A program made the position numbers and the translations under genes. 64,000 bases of DNA from Bacteroidales bacterium (lineage in GTDB: Bacteria; Bacteroidota; Bacteroidia; Bacteroidales; JAADJA01): positions 1 through 64,000 of the forward strand of contig JAGVPB010000010.1 of assembly GCA_020052415.1 (NCBI GenBank). Reading direction: 5' to 3'. Positions within the stretch are counted from its first letter, which is position 1; each line of letters starts with the position of its first letter. Below the pieces are notes generated by a model. The model was not told the DNA's origin. It made no database searches and saw nothing but the letters and a program-made list of their open reading frames with translations. This document shows positions 8,166-17,278 of this stretch, piece after piece.

Positions 8166-9803
8166 CTAATCGTCCAGCGAGTTAAGGTGCTTCACACCAG
8201 CAAGCCTGTCATATCCTGATCCGGATTCGGAATAATAGATATAAATTGTATAAGAGTTGCCTGTTTCCGAATGGTTTCCTTCGATGAAAGTTTCATCTCC
8301 TGCCGTCGAGTCAAAATACCGGAGTATGTACTGATAGTTGTAATAACCCTGTTTCAAAAGTAATGTTTGTTCATAAGCCTTAAGATTGTAATTATAGTCC
8401 ATCTTCGATTCATCCGAATATTGCCAGTCGGTTACCTGGCCGATAATGTACATACTGGCATCAATCATCGGTGCGGCGTACGGAAGCGTAAAATAGACAT
8501 TTACATATTCTGCATCGGTTTCAGTATCCTCGCTATCTTCCGTTTTTATCTTCATCATTCCGTCAATATCATCCTGTTTTTTATAAATTGTAAAAGTCCT
8601 GCGATCACTTTGACGCAGGTAAATATGGTACCCGGAGTAATCCTTTTCAATCCGGGAAACGAATTCAGTATTATATTTCAGGCTTTTTATATCGAATGAA
8701 CGGAATTCATTGCCTCCGTTAAAAACATTTTCCCTGTCGTAATCAAAATCAAGCTTATTACCCACAGCCATTTTAGGTTTTAAATTCCGGAGGGCATTGT
8801 CCCACCTTCCATTTTGAGTAATGACGACTTTTAAATCACGGAATGGATTAATAATATCCAACCCACTTGTTGTTGCACTGAAATCAACTTCTTGTTTATA
8901 ATAGCGGTCTTCGTTGTTTGATGCTTGTTTTATCCTGCCTTCAATGCCGATTTTATTATCAACTATCATGAACCTCCTGGTAAAACAAATGCTGTCGGGT
9001 TGAAGAATAAATACCTTTAAGATATAATTACCGCTTAGTTTTGGAATCAAATCCTCCGACGGAAAGGTAAGTTCATAATGTGTATAGGGTACTATTGTAT
9101 TTACCGAAAAATCAAATTCCGGAATATCATCCTCAAAATACCCCTCAATGTATTCATTTTGCCGGAGATCAGATGGCTTCCAACCGGCATCACAATGTAT
9201 GATTGTATATAAATAATCTTTTTTGTCAGCATCGAGGTCATCAAATGAGAGTTTTAATTTTTCAACCGAGTTGAATTTTATTAACGAAGGAGACAGATCC
9301 CAACCTTCGCGATGGAAAAGGACGGTTTTGATATTAGGTAGGAAAATTTTGTTGCTCATTTCCGTATAATAATTAACTGAATCATATTCCTGGGACAGGA
9401 TTGAAATTGGACAGATGGTTAGTATGGCAAACAGGGGAAATAAGGGAAATAGGGGAAATATGGGAATAAAGGAGATATATTGAAATAAATAGAAATTTAT
9501 CGAAATAGGATGCTCCAACTCAGAACACGGAACCCTGAACTCAGGGCTGTGAAAAGTATATGGGAAATAAGGGTATAGAGTTAATCGGGTGAATCGGTTG
9601 AATGGGTGGAATAATTTGATTCGTGCATTTCGTGTAATTCGTGGACTGAATCGGTTGAATGGGTGGAATAATTTGATTCGTGCATTTCGTGTAATTCGTG
9701 GACTGAATCGGTTGAGTTGGGTGAATCGGTTAAGTGGTATGATTATATGGATCAGGGTGAACCTGATAAATGTTATAAATATTAATTTGATAATATCCTT
9801 CAT
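8166..9803 (-). CDS. Secreted DUF5103-family protein, start unclear
   Basis: The conserved part, from about 9389 down to 8166, is a Bacteroidota-specific DUF5103 protein (markers: FLPNIKTVLFHREGWDLS, IIHCDAGWKPSDL, NGRWDNA, YIIGQVTDWQ, GYYNYQYI) of beta-sandwich type, probably periplasmic or surface exposed, function unknown. Just before it a hydrophobic stretch (residues FIPIFPLFPLFPLFAILTICPISIL, split here only for description) looks like a signal peptide ending SQ, but no ATG, GTG or TTG precedes it at a sensible distance. The only ATGs in frame (9803 and 9860) lie beyond two tandem 57-bp repeats that translate into junk. Either the start codon was lost when repeats expanded, or initiation is non-canonical. 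Coordinates use ATG 9803; the functional start is probably nearer 9500. Confidence 0.7.
   Translation of the reverse strand: MKDIIKLIFITFIRFTLIHIIIPLNRFTQLNRFSPRITRNARIKLFHPFNRFSPRITRNARIKLFHPFNRFTRLTLYPYFPYTFHSPEFRVPCSELEHPISINFYLFQYISFIPIFPLFPLFPLFAILTICPISILSQEYDSVNYYTEMSNKIFLPNIKTVLFHREGWDLSPSLIKFNSVEKLKLSFDDLDADKKDYLYTIIHCDAGWKPSDLRQNEYIEGYFEDDIPEFDFSVNTIVPYTHYELTFPSEDLIPKLSGNYILKVFILQPDSICFTRRFMIVDNKIGIEGRIKQASNNEDRYYKQEVDFSATTSGLDIINPFRDLKVVITQNGRWDNALRNLKPKMAVGNKLDFDYDRENVFNGGNEFRSFDIKSLKYNTEFVSRIEKDYSGYHIYLRQSDRRTFTIYKKQDDIDGMMKIKTEDSEDTETDAEYVNVYFTLPYAAPMIDASMYIIGQVTDWQYSDESKMDYNYNLKAYEQTLLLKQGYYNYQYILRYFDSTAGDETFIEGNHSETGNSYTIYIYYSESGSGYDRLAGVKHLNSLDD
9590..9720. repeat. 57-bp tandem repeat, two full copies and a partial third
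   Basis: Two identical 57-bp units occupy 9590-9646 and 9647-9703, and a third starts at 9704. Each contains the ATTCGTGCATTTCGTG idiom common in intergenic DNA of this phylum. The period is a multiple of three, so the antisense reading frame of the DUF5103 gene stays open through them. Confidence 0.9.
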
Positions 9804-9885
9804 TGGGAACCCTTTCACTAAACAACCTTTAAAACCGAACTTTTCCAAACGGTATAACAATTTAACAATTTAACCATTCAACAGT

Positions 9886-11082
9886 TTAGCCATTCCCCAA
9901 CTCCCTCACGGCCATCCATGCCATCAATCCCATACCGGTTTCAATGCTGGTTTCATCTACATTAAAAGTGGCAGAGTGCAGGTTCGATGTGATCCCTTTG
10001 GCTTCATTCCTTATACCAAGCCTGTAAAAACAACCGGGTATTTTCTGTGCGTAATATGCAAAATCTTCGGCTGTCGTCCTCATTTCAAGTTCCACGACAT
10101 TTTCACTTCCAAGGTATTCTGATGCATATTTCATTGCATTACCGGTTAGCGATTCGTTGTTTACCAAAACCGGGTAACCCTCATCAATAAAGACCTCACA
10201 TGTGCCGCCCATACTTTCTGCAAGGGTTTGAACCAATGAAGTAATTCTGATTTTCATTTCTTTCCTCCAGGTTTCATCGAAGGTTCGCATGATACCTGCG
10301 AGCTTAACTTCGTCAGGGATCACATTGGTTTGTCCATCGGCAATGATTTTTCCAAAGGAAAGGACCGTAGGCATAACTGGATTGGCATTGCGGCTCACAA
10401 CCTGTTGTAATGCAACAATAATATGAGCAGCGATTAAAACAGGATCAATATTTTTATGAGGTGTCGCACCGTGTCCGCCACGGCCTTTTACAGTAAGAAA
10501 AATCTCATCCGTCGAAGCCATATACTTACCACCTTTCATACCTGTTTTACCGGAATCGAGATCAGGATAAACATGTTGCCCGAAGATAGCTTTGGGTTTG
10601 GGATTTTCAAGAACACCGGCTTCAATCATGACTTTAGCACCTCCCGGATATCGTTCTTCGGAAGGCTGGAAAATCAGCTTGATGCTTCCTTCATACTCAC
10701 TTTGTAAAAGGTTTAATATTTTGGCTGCGCCCATCATGGACGCCAAATGCACATCATGGCCGCAAGCATGCATTTTACCCTGATTTTTTGATTTATAATC
10801 AACCTCATTTAATTCAGTTATAGGTAAAGCATCCATATCGGCCCGAAGAGCAATGGTTTTTTTCTCCGGATTTCTGCCTTTAATCATTCCGACAATGCCT
10901 GTTTTTGCAATCCCTTTGCGGTATTCTATCCCGTTCTTTTCCAGAAAATCCGAAATAAGGTTTGCGGTTTCAAATTCCTGAAATGACAATTCGGGATTGG
11001 CATGAATCGTTCTCCTGATCAGTATCATTTCTGATAAAAATTCCTTTGAAAGACTCTTTATTTTATGTTTGATCTTTTCCAT
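9886..11082 (-). CDS. M20-family metallo-amidohydrolase
   Basis: A 398-residue cytoplasmic hydrolase of the M20D group, which removes acyl groups from N-acyl amino acids or related amides. Visible metal and catalytic residues: ALRADMDALPI (Asp), MHACGHDVHLA (Cys, His, Asp), FQPSEERYPGGA (Glu-Glu), and TTAEDFAYYA; the dimerisation lid begins near GRGGHGATPHKNIDP. Close relatives are annotated as hippurate hydrolases, N-acetyl-diaminopimelate deacetylases or IAA-amino-acid hydrolases; sequence alone does not choose among these. ATG 11082 is preferred over an upstream in-frame ATG because a -7 box lies at 11104-11111. Divergent from nqrA. Confidence 0.85.
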   Translation of the reverse strand: MEKIKHKIKSLSKEFLSEMILIRRTIHANPELSFQEFETANLISDFLEKNGIEYRKGIAKTGIVGMIKGRNPEKKTIALRADMDALPITELNEVDYKSKNQGKMHACGHDVHLASMMGAAKILNLLQSEYEGSIKLIFQPSEERYPGGAKVMIEAGVLENPKPKAIFGQHVYPDLDSGKTGMKGGKYMASTDEIFLTVKGRGGHGATPHKNIDPVLIAAHIIVALQQVVSRNANPVMPTVLSFGKIIADGQTNVIPDEVKLAGIMRTFDETWRKEMKIRITSLVQTLAESMGGTCEVFIDEGYPVLVNNESLTGNAMKYASEYLGSENVVELEMRTTAEDFAYYAQKIPGCFYRLGIRNEAKGITSNLHSATFNVDETSIETGMGLMAWMAVRELGNG

Positions 11083-11103
11083 TATTATTGCTTGTAGCCC
11101 GAA

Positions 11104-11111
11104 CAAAGATA
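11104..11111 (-). promoter_or_regulatory. -7 box (TATCTTTG) for the amidohydrolase
   Basis: The reverse strand reads TATCTTTG, an exact TAnnTTTG match, 22 bp before ATG 11082. No clear TTTG -33 element. Confidence 0.45.
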
Positions 11112-11172
11112 GCTGAATTCAGGCAACAATATAAATCTGAATATTTGATATTTAAAAATCTAAATGATTTTA

Positions 11173-11180
11173 TAAATTTG
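11173..11180 (+). promoter_or_regulatory. -7 box (TAAATTTG) for the nqr operon
   Basis: TAAATTTG at 11173-11180 is an exact TAnnTTTG match 54 bp before nqrA; the nearest TTTG upstream is 25 bp away, longer than usual. Confidence 0.45.
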
Positions 11181-11234
11181 CAACCTCGAATTAATAACGG
11201 CTGTCTGTAAATTTTTTAGATATATACCAGTATT

Positions 11235-12587
11235 ATGTCTGATGTAATCAGGATCAGAAAAGGACTTGATATAAAACTTCTCGGTGAAGCCGTGAAGAAA
11301 ATATCCAAAATTACCACTGATAAATTCGCTTTAAAACCGGCTGATTTCAATGGTGTTTTTCCCAAATTATCTGTGAAGGAAGGAGATGAGGTGAAAGCAG
11401 GCTCTCCGTTATTTTTCGATAAATACCGGGAAAATATCATTTTTACATCTCCCGTGAGTGGTAAGGTAAGTGAAATTTATCGTGGTGAAAAAAGGAAGAT
11501 CCTTGAAGTGAGGATACAGACAGATGAAAAAATGAACTATGAATCTTTTGACGCTGCTGATCCCTTAAAGCTTTCAAAGGAAGAGATTTTACAAAAGCTG
11601 TTAAAAAGCGGAATATGGTCGTATATCCGGCAAAGGCCCTATTCAATTATCGCTGATCCAAAAGATCAGCCGAAGGCAATTATTATTTCAGGTTTTGATA
11701 GTGCCCCGCTTGCCCCGGATTATAATTTTATTCTTGAAAAGCAAGAAAAAGCATTCCTGACAGGGATTGATGCCCTCTCAAAACTTACGGCCGGTAAAAT
11801 TCATATAACAACCCGTTCAGGACAGGCTGTTGCAGTTGCATTCAGCAATGCAAAAGGTGTTGTTCATCATGCGGTCACAGGTCCTCATCCCTCAGGCAAT
11901 GTTGGGATACAAATACACCATATTGATCCGGTCGGTAAGGGTGAGATTGTTTGGTTTGTCAATCCCCAGGCCGTAGCAACCATTGGTAAGCTTTTTTTGG
12001 AAGGCAGGTACGATGCTTCCAAAGTTATAGCCCTGACAGGCTCCGAAATCAAAAATCCACAATATTTTGAAGTAGTCAACGGAATTCAGTTGTCTCCTTT
12101 TTTTAAAGAACAACCAAAGTTAACAGAGGTAAGGTATATCAGTGGTAATGTGTTGACAGGGACAAAAGTTGACAAGAACGGATTCCTCGGTTTTTATGAT
12201 GATCAGTTGACAGTTATTCCTGAAGGAAATTACCATGAATTTATAGGGTGGGCCTTGCCGCGATTGAATAAATTCAGTTTTTCAAAAAGCTTTTTTTCCT
12301 GGCTAAACCCAGGAAAAAAATACAGGCTCGATACAAACCTGAATGGAGGTCGCAGGGCTTTTGTACTGACCGGCCAGTACGAGAAGGTATTTCCGATGGA
12401 TATTTACCCGATGCAATTGCTCAAAGCAATTCTGGCAAGGGATATTGACCAGATGGAAAATTTGGGTATTTACGAGGTTGACGAGGAAGATTTTGCATTG
12501 TGTGAATTTATTGATGCCTCGAAGACCGATATGCAGGCTATTGTGAGAGAAGGTTTAGATTTTATCCGTAAAGAGATGGCAGGCTAA
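11235..12587 (+). CDS. nqrA: Na+-translocating NADH:quinone reductase subunit A
   Basis: The 450-residue peripheral subunit of Na+-NQR, the membrane complex that oxidises NADH, reduces quinone and exports sodium. Family markers: N-terminal IRIRKGLDIKLLG, barrel-sandwich-like region with VKEGDEVKAGSPLFFDK (lipoyl/biotinyl-like fold), IWSYIRQRPYSIIADP, ITTRSGQAVAVA, HHIDPVGKGE and TGSEIKNPQYF. NqrA sits on the cytoplasmic side and contributes to quinone binding. First gene of the operon nqrABCDEF; a 161-bp repeat-bearing gap separates it from nqrB. Length is normal for the family. Confidence 0.96.
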   Translation: MSDVIRIRKGLDIKLLGEAVKKISKITTDKFALKPADFNGVFPKLSVKEGDEVKAGSPLFFDKYRENIIFTSPVSGKVSEIYRGEKRKILEVRIQTDEKMNYESFDAADPLKLSKEEILQKLLKSGIWSYIRQRPYSIIADPKDQPKAIIISGFDSAPLAPDYNFILEKQEKAFLTGIDALSKLTAGKIHITTRSGQAVAVAFSNAKGVVHHAVTGPHPSGNVGIQIHHIDPVGKGEIVWFVNPQAVATIGKLFLEGRYDASKVIALTGSEIKNPQYFEVVNGIQLSPFFKEQPKLTEVRYISGNVLTGTKVDKNGFLGFYDDQLTVIPEGNYHEFIGWALPRLNKFSFSKSFFSWLNPGKKYRLDTNLNGGRRAFVLTGQYEKVFPMDIYPMQLLKAILARDIDQMENLGIYEVDEEDFALCEFIDASKTDMQAIVREGLDFIRKEMAG

Positions 12588-12631
12588 ATCGAAATAATAG
12601 ACTAAGGAATAGAGATGGTTGGCAATCCGCA

Positions 12632-12742
12632 AAACCCGAAACCAGAAACATGGAACCTGGAACCTGAAACCTGGAACCTGGAACCTGAAAACTGGAACCT
12701 GAAAACTGGAACCTGAAACCTTGAACATTAAACTTGGAACCA
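12632..12742. repeat. Degenerate GGAACCTGAAAC tandem repeat inside the nqr operon
   Basis: About ten imperfect copies of an 11-13 bp unit (GGAACCTGAAAC and variants) fill most of the gap between nqrA and nqrB. Both genes remain intact and colinear. The array resembles those at 40344 and 60861. Confidence 0.85.
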
Positions 12743-12748
12743 ACATAA

Positions 12749-13918
12749 ATGAAGGCAGTAAGAAAATATCTTGATAAGGTAAAACCGCAATTCCAAAAAG
12801 GAGGAAGGTTTGAAAAATTTCATTCCACCTTCGATGCCTTTGAAACCTTTTTATTTGTACCTGATACTGTCACTATTAAAGGCAGTCACATCCGCGATCC
12901 GCTCGACATGAAAAGGACCATGAGCGTTGTGATCATCGCACTGATGCCGGCTCTTTTGTTTGGCATGTGGAACGTTGGATATCAGTATCATTTATCTGTC
13001 GGCAGCGAAGCAGGGATTTGGGAAAATTTCTGGTTCGGATTCCTTAAAGTATTACCGATTATTATTGTGTCTTATGTTTCAGGACTTGGGGTGGAATTTA
13101 TATTTGCCCAGTACAGGGGCCACGAGGTAAACGAAGGCTTTCTTGTTTCCGGGATGCTGATACCCTTGATCGTTCCGGTGAATATACCTCTTTGGATGGT
13201 GGCAGTCGCTACGATTTTTGCAGTTACTATCGGTAAGGAAGCCTTTGGGGGAACCGGTATGAACATTTTTAATCCGGCATTGCTTACCCGCGCATTTCTT
13301 TTCTTTGCCTATCCGGCACAAATAACGGGTGACCTGGTTTGGATTTCAGGTCTTACAGGAAATGCGCAGGTTGTTGACGGATTTTCGGGTGCTACGCCAT
13401 TAAGTAGTGCAGCATTGGGTATGTTTGATAAAATTCCGCCATTGAGTGACTTGTTCTTTGGTTTCATACCGGGATCCATTGGTGAAACCTCAAAACTGGC
13501 TATTCTGATCGGTGCATTTATTCTCCTTGCAACCGGTATTGGCAGTTGGAGGATAATGCTTTCAACTTTGCTTGGGGGAATTATTATGACCCTGATATTT
13601 AATGCGTTTGGTGCAAATGAATACATGAAAATTGATGCTCTGACACAAATCATGCTGGGTGGTTTTCTGTTTGGGGCAGTGTTTATGGCAACCGATCCGG
13701 TAACTGCCTCTCAGACCAATCGCGGTAAATGGATTTATGGATTTCTCACAGGCGTTTTTGCGATTTTGATCAGAGTGTTTAATCCGGCCTATCCCGAAGG
13801 AATGATGCTTGCCATCCTTCTTATGAACACTTTTGCACCACTTATTGACTATTATGTGGTTCAGGCAAATATCAAAAAAAGACTTAAAAGGGTAAAACTT
13901 GCAGTTGAGAATAAATAA
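12749..13918 (+). CDS. nqrB: Na+-NQR subunit B
   Basis: A 389-residue integral membrane subunit with about ten helices. It carries a covalently bound FMN through a phosphoester to threonine: the attachment motif SGAT is at residues 213-216 within DGFSGATPL. RKYLDKVKPQFQKGG at the N-terminus, GKEAFGGTGMNIFNPALL and FMATDPVTASQTN are typical. NqrB also holds riboflavin and is central to the sodium channel of the complex. The FMN is loaded by ApbE, encoded at 18118. Confidence 0.96.
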   Translation: MKAVRKYLDKVKPQFQKGGRFEKFHSTFDAFETFLFVPDTVTIKGSHIRDPLDMKRTMSVVIIALMPALLFGMWNVGYQYHLSVGSEAGIWENFWFGFLKVLPIIIVSYVSGLGVEFIFAQYRGHEVNEGFLVSGMLIPLIVPVNIPLWMVAVATIFAVTIGKEAFGGTGMNIFNPALLTRAFLFFAYPAQITGDLVWISGLTGNAQVVDGFSGATPLSSAALGMFDKIPPLSDLFFGFIPGSIGETSKLAILIGAFILLATGIGSWRIMLSTLLGGIIMTLIFNAFGANEYMKIDALTQIMLGGFLFGAVFMATDPVTASQTNRGKWIYGFLTGVFAILIRVFNPAYPEGMMLAILLMNTFAPLIDYYVVQANIKKRLKRVKLAVENK

Positions 13919-13929
13919 ATATTAAAAAG

Positions 13930-14631
13930 ATGCACAGCAACAGATATATAATTGTTTATTCCACAATAATGGTAGTACTGGTGGCTGTTTCGCTCACCTT
14001 TGTTGCAGTTCAGTTAAAACCAAGGCAGGAAGATAACATCAGGATTGAAAAAATGCAAAATATACTCGCATCAGCCAATATCGCTACAACTGTAACGAAT
14101 GCAATTGAAACCTATAATAAATTCATTACTCAAACATTAGTTGTAAACAATAAAGGTGAAGAGATCAAAGGATCGGACGCTTTCGGACTTGATATGGCAC
14201 TGGAAATTAAAAAGCCAGTTGATCAGCAACAACTCCCTGTGTTTATTGCGACCCTTGAGGATGGTAAAAAGTATAGCATTTTTCCGCTAAGGGGAAAAGG
14301 ACTTTGGGGTCCGATTTGGGGTTATTTATCACTTACCGAAGACTTCAATACCATTTACGGCGTAACCTTCGACCATAAAGGTGAGACTCCCGGGCTTGGC
14401 GCTGAAATTAATACCGACATTTTCGAGAAACCCTGGGGCGGAAAACAGCTTTTCGATCTGGATGGTATTTTTACTTCCATAACGGTTACCAAAGGCGGAG
14501 CAAGACCCGGTGATATTCATGCTGTGGATGCCATTTCCGGCGGCACAATTACCAGTAAGGGCCTGGAGAAAATGGTTAAAGATTGTATGTTAAGTTATGA
14601 AGTTTACATTAAAAATAAAGGCAGGATATGA
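13930..14631 (+). CDS. nqrC: Na+-NQR subunit C
   Basis: A 233-residue subunit with one N-terminal membrane helix (about residues 7-28) and a periplasmic FMN-binding domain. The covalent FMN site is SGGT at residues 203-206 (Thr206), where the family more often has SGAT; the S-G-x-T core recognised by ApbE is kept. Other markers are GKGLWGPIWGYLSL and HKGETPGLGAEI. The gene starts 11 bp after nqrB and overlaps nqrD by four bases. Confidence 0.95.
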   Translation: MHSNRYIIVYSTIMVVLVAVSLTFVAVQLKPRQEDNIRIEKMQNILASANIATTVTNAIETYNKFITQTLVVNNKGEEIKGSDAFGLDMALEIKKPVDQQQLPVFIATLEDGKKYSIFPLRGKGLWGPIWGYLSLTEDFNTIYGVTFDHKGETPGLGAEINTDIFEKPWGGKQLFDLDGIFTSITVTKGGARPGDIHAVDAISGGTITSKGLEKMVKDCMLSYEVYIKNKGRI

Positions 14632-15287
14632 GCGCAAACAATAAATCAAATCAGGAACCTTTGTTCTCAGCCAAAAATACGAAACTCCTGAAAAAACCAT
14701 TTAACTTAGAAAATCCAATTACAGTACAGGTTCTTGGAATATGTTCGGCACTTGCTGTTACTGTTCAAATGAAGCCTGCGATTGTTATGGCATTGTCAGT
14801 TACAATTGTTACCGGGTTTTCAAACCTGTTAATTTCTTTTCTCCGGGATACAATTCCTGCCCGCATCAGGATCATTGTTCAACTGGTTGTTGTAGCTGCA
14901 CTTGTTATAATAGTTGACCAGATATTAAAAGCATACCTGTACGATGTAAGTAAAAAACTTTCGGTTTTTGTAGGGCTGATTATTACGAATTGTATTCTGA
15001 TGGGACGTCTTGAAGCCTTTGCAATGGGTAATAAACCCTGGCCTTCATTTCTGGATGGTATTGGAAACGGGATCGGATATGGAGCAATTCTTGTTATCGT
15101 AGCTTTCTTCAGGGAACTCCTCGGTTCAGGAAAAATATATGGTTATGATGTTATTCCAAAAGTAGTTTTTGAAACAGGTTATGTCAATAACGGTTTAATG
15201 ATCCTGCCTCCCATGGCTCTCATTACCATTGGTGTGATAATTTGGCTGCAGCGAAGTCGAAATCGTGAACTCGTTGATAAATCATAA
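14628..15287 (+). CDS. nqrD: Na+-NQR subunit D
   Basis: A 219-residue membrane protein, paralogous to NqrE, with about six helices in an inverted arrangement. The two half-channel cysteines that ligate the intramembrane iron centre are visible: Cys39 in LGICSALAV and Cys122 in TNCILMGRLEAFA. It overlaps nqrC by four bases (ATGA) and ends 20 bp before nqrE. Related to RnfE/RsxE, but the gene order identifies it as NqrD. Confidence 0.95.
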   Translation: MSANNKSNQEPLFSAKNTKLLKKPFNLENPITVQVLGICSALAVTVQMKPAIVMALSVTIVTGFSNLLISFLRDTIPARIRIIVQLVVVAALVIIVDQILKAYLYDVSKKLSVFVGLIITNCILMGRLEAFAMGNKPWPSFLDGIGNGIGYGAILVIVAFFRELLGSGKIYGYDVIPKVVFETGYVNNGLMILPPMALITIGVIIWLQRSRNRELVDKS

Positions 15288-15307
15288 AAATCTTAGGAGA
15301 TTGAGAT

Positions 15308-15925
15308 ATGGATAGTTTATTCAATTTATTTGTAAGATCGGTTTTTATCGACAACATGATATTTGCCTATTTTTTAGGTATGTGTTCTTTCCTTGCAGTT
15401 TCAAAAACTGTAAAAACGTCGGTCGGTTTGGGTATTGCTGTTATTTTCGTTTTATTACTCACAGCGCCAATAAACTGGCTTGTTGACACTTATTTATTAA
15501 AGCCCGGAGCTATGGCATGGATTTCTTCTTCACTGGCAAATGTTGATCTGAGTTACCTGAGTTTTCTGATCTTTATAGCAGTAATTGCCGCATTTGTCCA
15601 ACTGGTGGAGATGTTTGTCGAAAAATTTTCACCGCCTTTGTATAATGCATTAGGAATTTTTTTGCCGCTGATTGCGGTGAACTGTGCAATTCTCGGTGTA
15701 GCGCTTTTTGTCCAGGAGCGGGAATACCAGACCTTAAGTGAAGTTACTGTATATGCCGCAGGATCGGGTGTTGGATGGTTTCTGGCGATCACAGCCATAG
15801 CTGCCATCAAGGAAAAAATAAAGTACTCCCATATACCACCACCATTGCGGGGCCTCGGGATTTCATTTATACTTACTGGCCTGATGGCCATTGCTTTTAT
15901 GGGATTTATGGGAATTAAAATCTAA
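15308..15925 (+). CDS. nqrE: Na+-NQR subunit E
   Basis: A 205-residue membrane protein that pairs with NqrD around the shared iron centre; its ligand cysteines are Cys26 ([11 protein letters not shown]) and Cys126 (IAVNCAILG). Typical markers [23 protein letters not shown] are kept. An AGGAG sequence 9 bp upstream of the ATG is one of the few Shine-Dalgarno-like sites in the operon. Followed 25 bp later by nqrF. Confidence 0.95.
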   Translation: MDSLFNLFVRSVFIDNMIFAYFLGMCSFLAVSKTVKTSVGLGIAVIFVLLLTAPINWLVDTYLLKPGAMAWISSSLANVDLSYLSFLIFIAVIAAFVQLVEMFVEKFSPPLYNALGIFLPLIAVNCAILGVALFVQEREYQTLSEVTVYAAGSGVGWFLAITAIAAIKEKIKYSHIPPPLRGLGISFILTGLMAIAFMGFMGIKI

Positions 15926-15950
15926 AATAATTTGCGTTAAACTTTTAGTT

Positions 15951-17198
15951 ATGGGAATTGCAAGTCTGATTCTGATCGCTTCATTTATATTTTTACTTGT
16001 TATATTGTTTCTGGTTGTTATGCTGCTTGTCGCAAAATCAAAACTTGCACCATCCGGACCGGTAAAAATCAATATTAATGGCGAACGCGATTTAGAGGTC
16101 TTTGGCGGGTCTTCCCTTCTGACAACACTTGCCAATGAAAAAATATTCCTTCCTTCGGCCTGCGGGGGAGGAGGAACGTGCGCAATGTGCAGGTGCAGGG
16201 TTCTTGAGGGTGGAGGATCAATTCTGCCAACTGAAACCGGGTTCTTTACCAGGAAGGAACAACTTAACAACTGGAGGCTGGGTTGCCAGGTGAAAGTCAG
16301 GGAAAATCTTACAATTGAAGTCCCGCACGAAATTTTTGGAATAAAGAAATGGGAATGTGAAGTTGTTTCAAATAGAAATGTTGCAACGTTCATTAAAGAA
16401 TTTGTCGTCAGGCTACCTGAAGGAGAGCGGCTTGATTTCAGGTCGGGCGGTTATATACAGATTGATGTTCCTCCCTGTGAAGTTGATTTTGGCAAGGATA
16501 TAAAAGTGGAAGAAGAGTATCGCGGTGATTGGGATAAATTTAATATGTGGGAATTAAAAATGAAAAATTCCGAACCGGTTTTCAGAGCATATTCAATGGC
16601 AAATCATCCTGCCGAAGGTAACATAGTTATGTTGAATATCCGCATTGCCACCCCTCCCTGGGACAGATCGAAAAAAGCATTCATGAATGTCAATCCGGGA
16701 ATTTGTTCCTCCTATATTTTTTCCCGAAAACCGGGAGATAAAGTGATGGTTTCGGGGCCCTATGGTGAATTTTTTATTAAAGACACCAGGCGTGAAATGA
16801 TGTTTATTGGTGGTGGTGCCGGAATGGCTCCGATGCGTTCGCATATTTTCGATATGTTTCATACAAAAAAAACGGATCGTAAAGCTACCTTCTGGTACGG
16901 AGGAAGATCAATGCGTGAGTTGTTTTACGTAGAGCAGTTCGAGGATATTGCAAAAAACTTTTCCAATTTTAGATTTCACATAGGCCTTTCGGAGCCATTG
17001 GCAGAGGATAAATGGAATGGTTATGTGGGATTTATTCACCAGGTGATATACGATAACTATTTAAAAAACCACCCTGAACCGGAGGAAATTGAATATTATC
17101 TCTGCGGTCCCCCAATGATGAACGATGCCGTTCAAAAGATGCTGGATGAGTTGGGAGTGCCACAGGAGATGATCGCATTTGATGATTTTGGAGGTTAA
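15951..17198 (+). CDS. nqrF: Na+-NQR subunit F, NADH dehydrogenase module
   Basis: The 415-residue entry point for NADH electrons. It has one N-terminal membrane helix (residues 4-27), a ferredoxin domain with 2Fe-2S ligands Cys71, Cys77, Cys80 and Cys112, then a ferredoxin-reductase domain with the FAD motif RAYSMANHP, a [11 protein letters not shown] nucleotide-binding loop, YLCGPPMM and the conserved DDFGG end. Electrons run FAD to 2Fe-2S to the NqrD/E iron and on to the NqrC and NqrB flavins. ATG 15951 is chosen because an upstream in-frame ATG would overlap nqrE and add a non-conserved leader. Last of the six nqr genes. Confidence 0.96.
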   Translation: MGIASLILIASFIFLLVILFLVVMLLVAKSKLAPSGPVKININGERDLEVFGGSSLLTTLANEKIFLPSACGGGGTCAMCRCRVLEGGGSILPTETGFFTRKEQLNNWRLGCQVKVRENLTIEVPHEIFGIKKWECEVVSNRNVATFIKEFVVRLPEGERLDFRSGGYIQIDVPPCEVDFGKDIKVEEEYRGDWDKFNMWELKMKNSEPVFRAYSMANHPAEGNIVMLNIRIATPPWDRSKKAFMNVNPGICSSYIFSRKPGDKVMVSGPYGEFFIKDTRREMMFIGGGAGMAPMRSHIFDMFHTKKTDRKATFWYGGRSMRELFYVEQFEDIAKNFSNFRFHIGLSEPLAEDKWNGYVGFIHQVIYDNYLKNHPEPEEIEYYLCGPPMMNDAVQKMLDELGVPQEMIAFDDFGG

Positions 17199-17278
17199 TG
17201 TTTAAATTTGGTTTCCGTTTAATTTGCAGGTTCAAAAATGTTTTGAACTATTTTAAATATTTTTTAAAATCCATGAGT

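Noticed and set aside
9589-9873. Plus-strand protein of 94 residues over the 57-bp repeats
   Set aside because: Its first half is the translation of the tandem repeat, and the rest opposes the DUF5103 reading frame.
17180-17200. Shine-Dalgarno (GGAGG) for a gene starting at 17198
   Set aside because: The GGAGGT is the coding sequence of the conserved DDFGG end of NqrF; the downstream gene has a better start at 17279 with a signal peptide.
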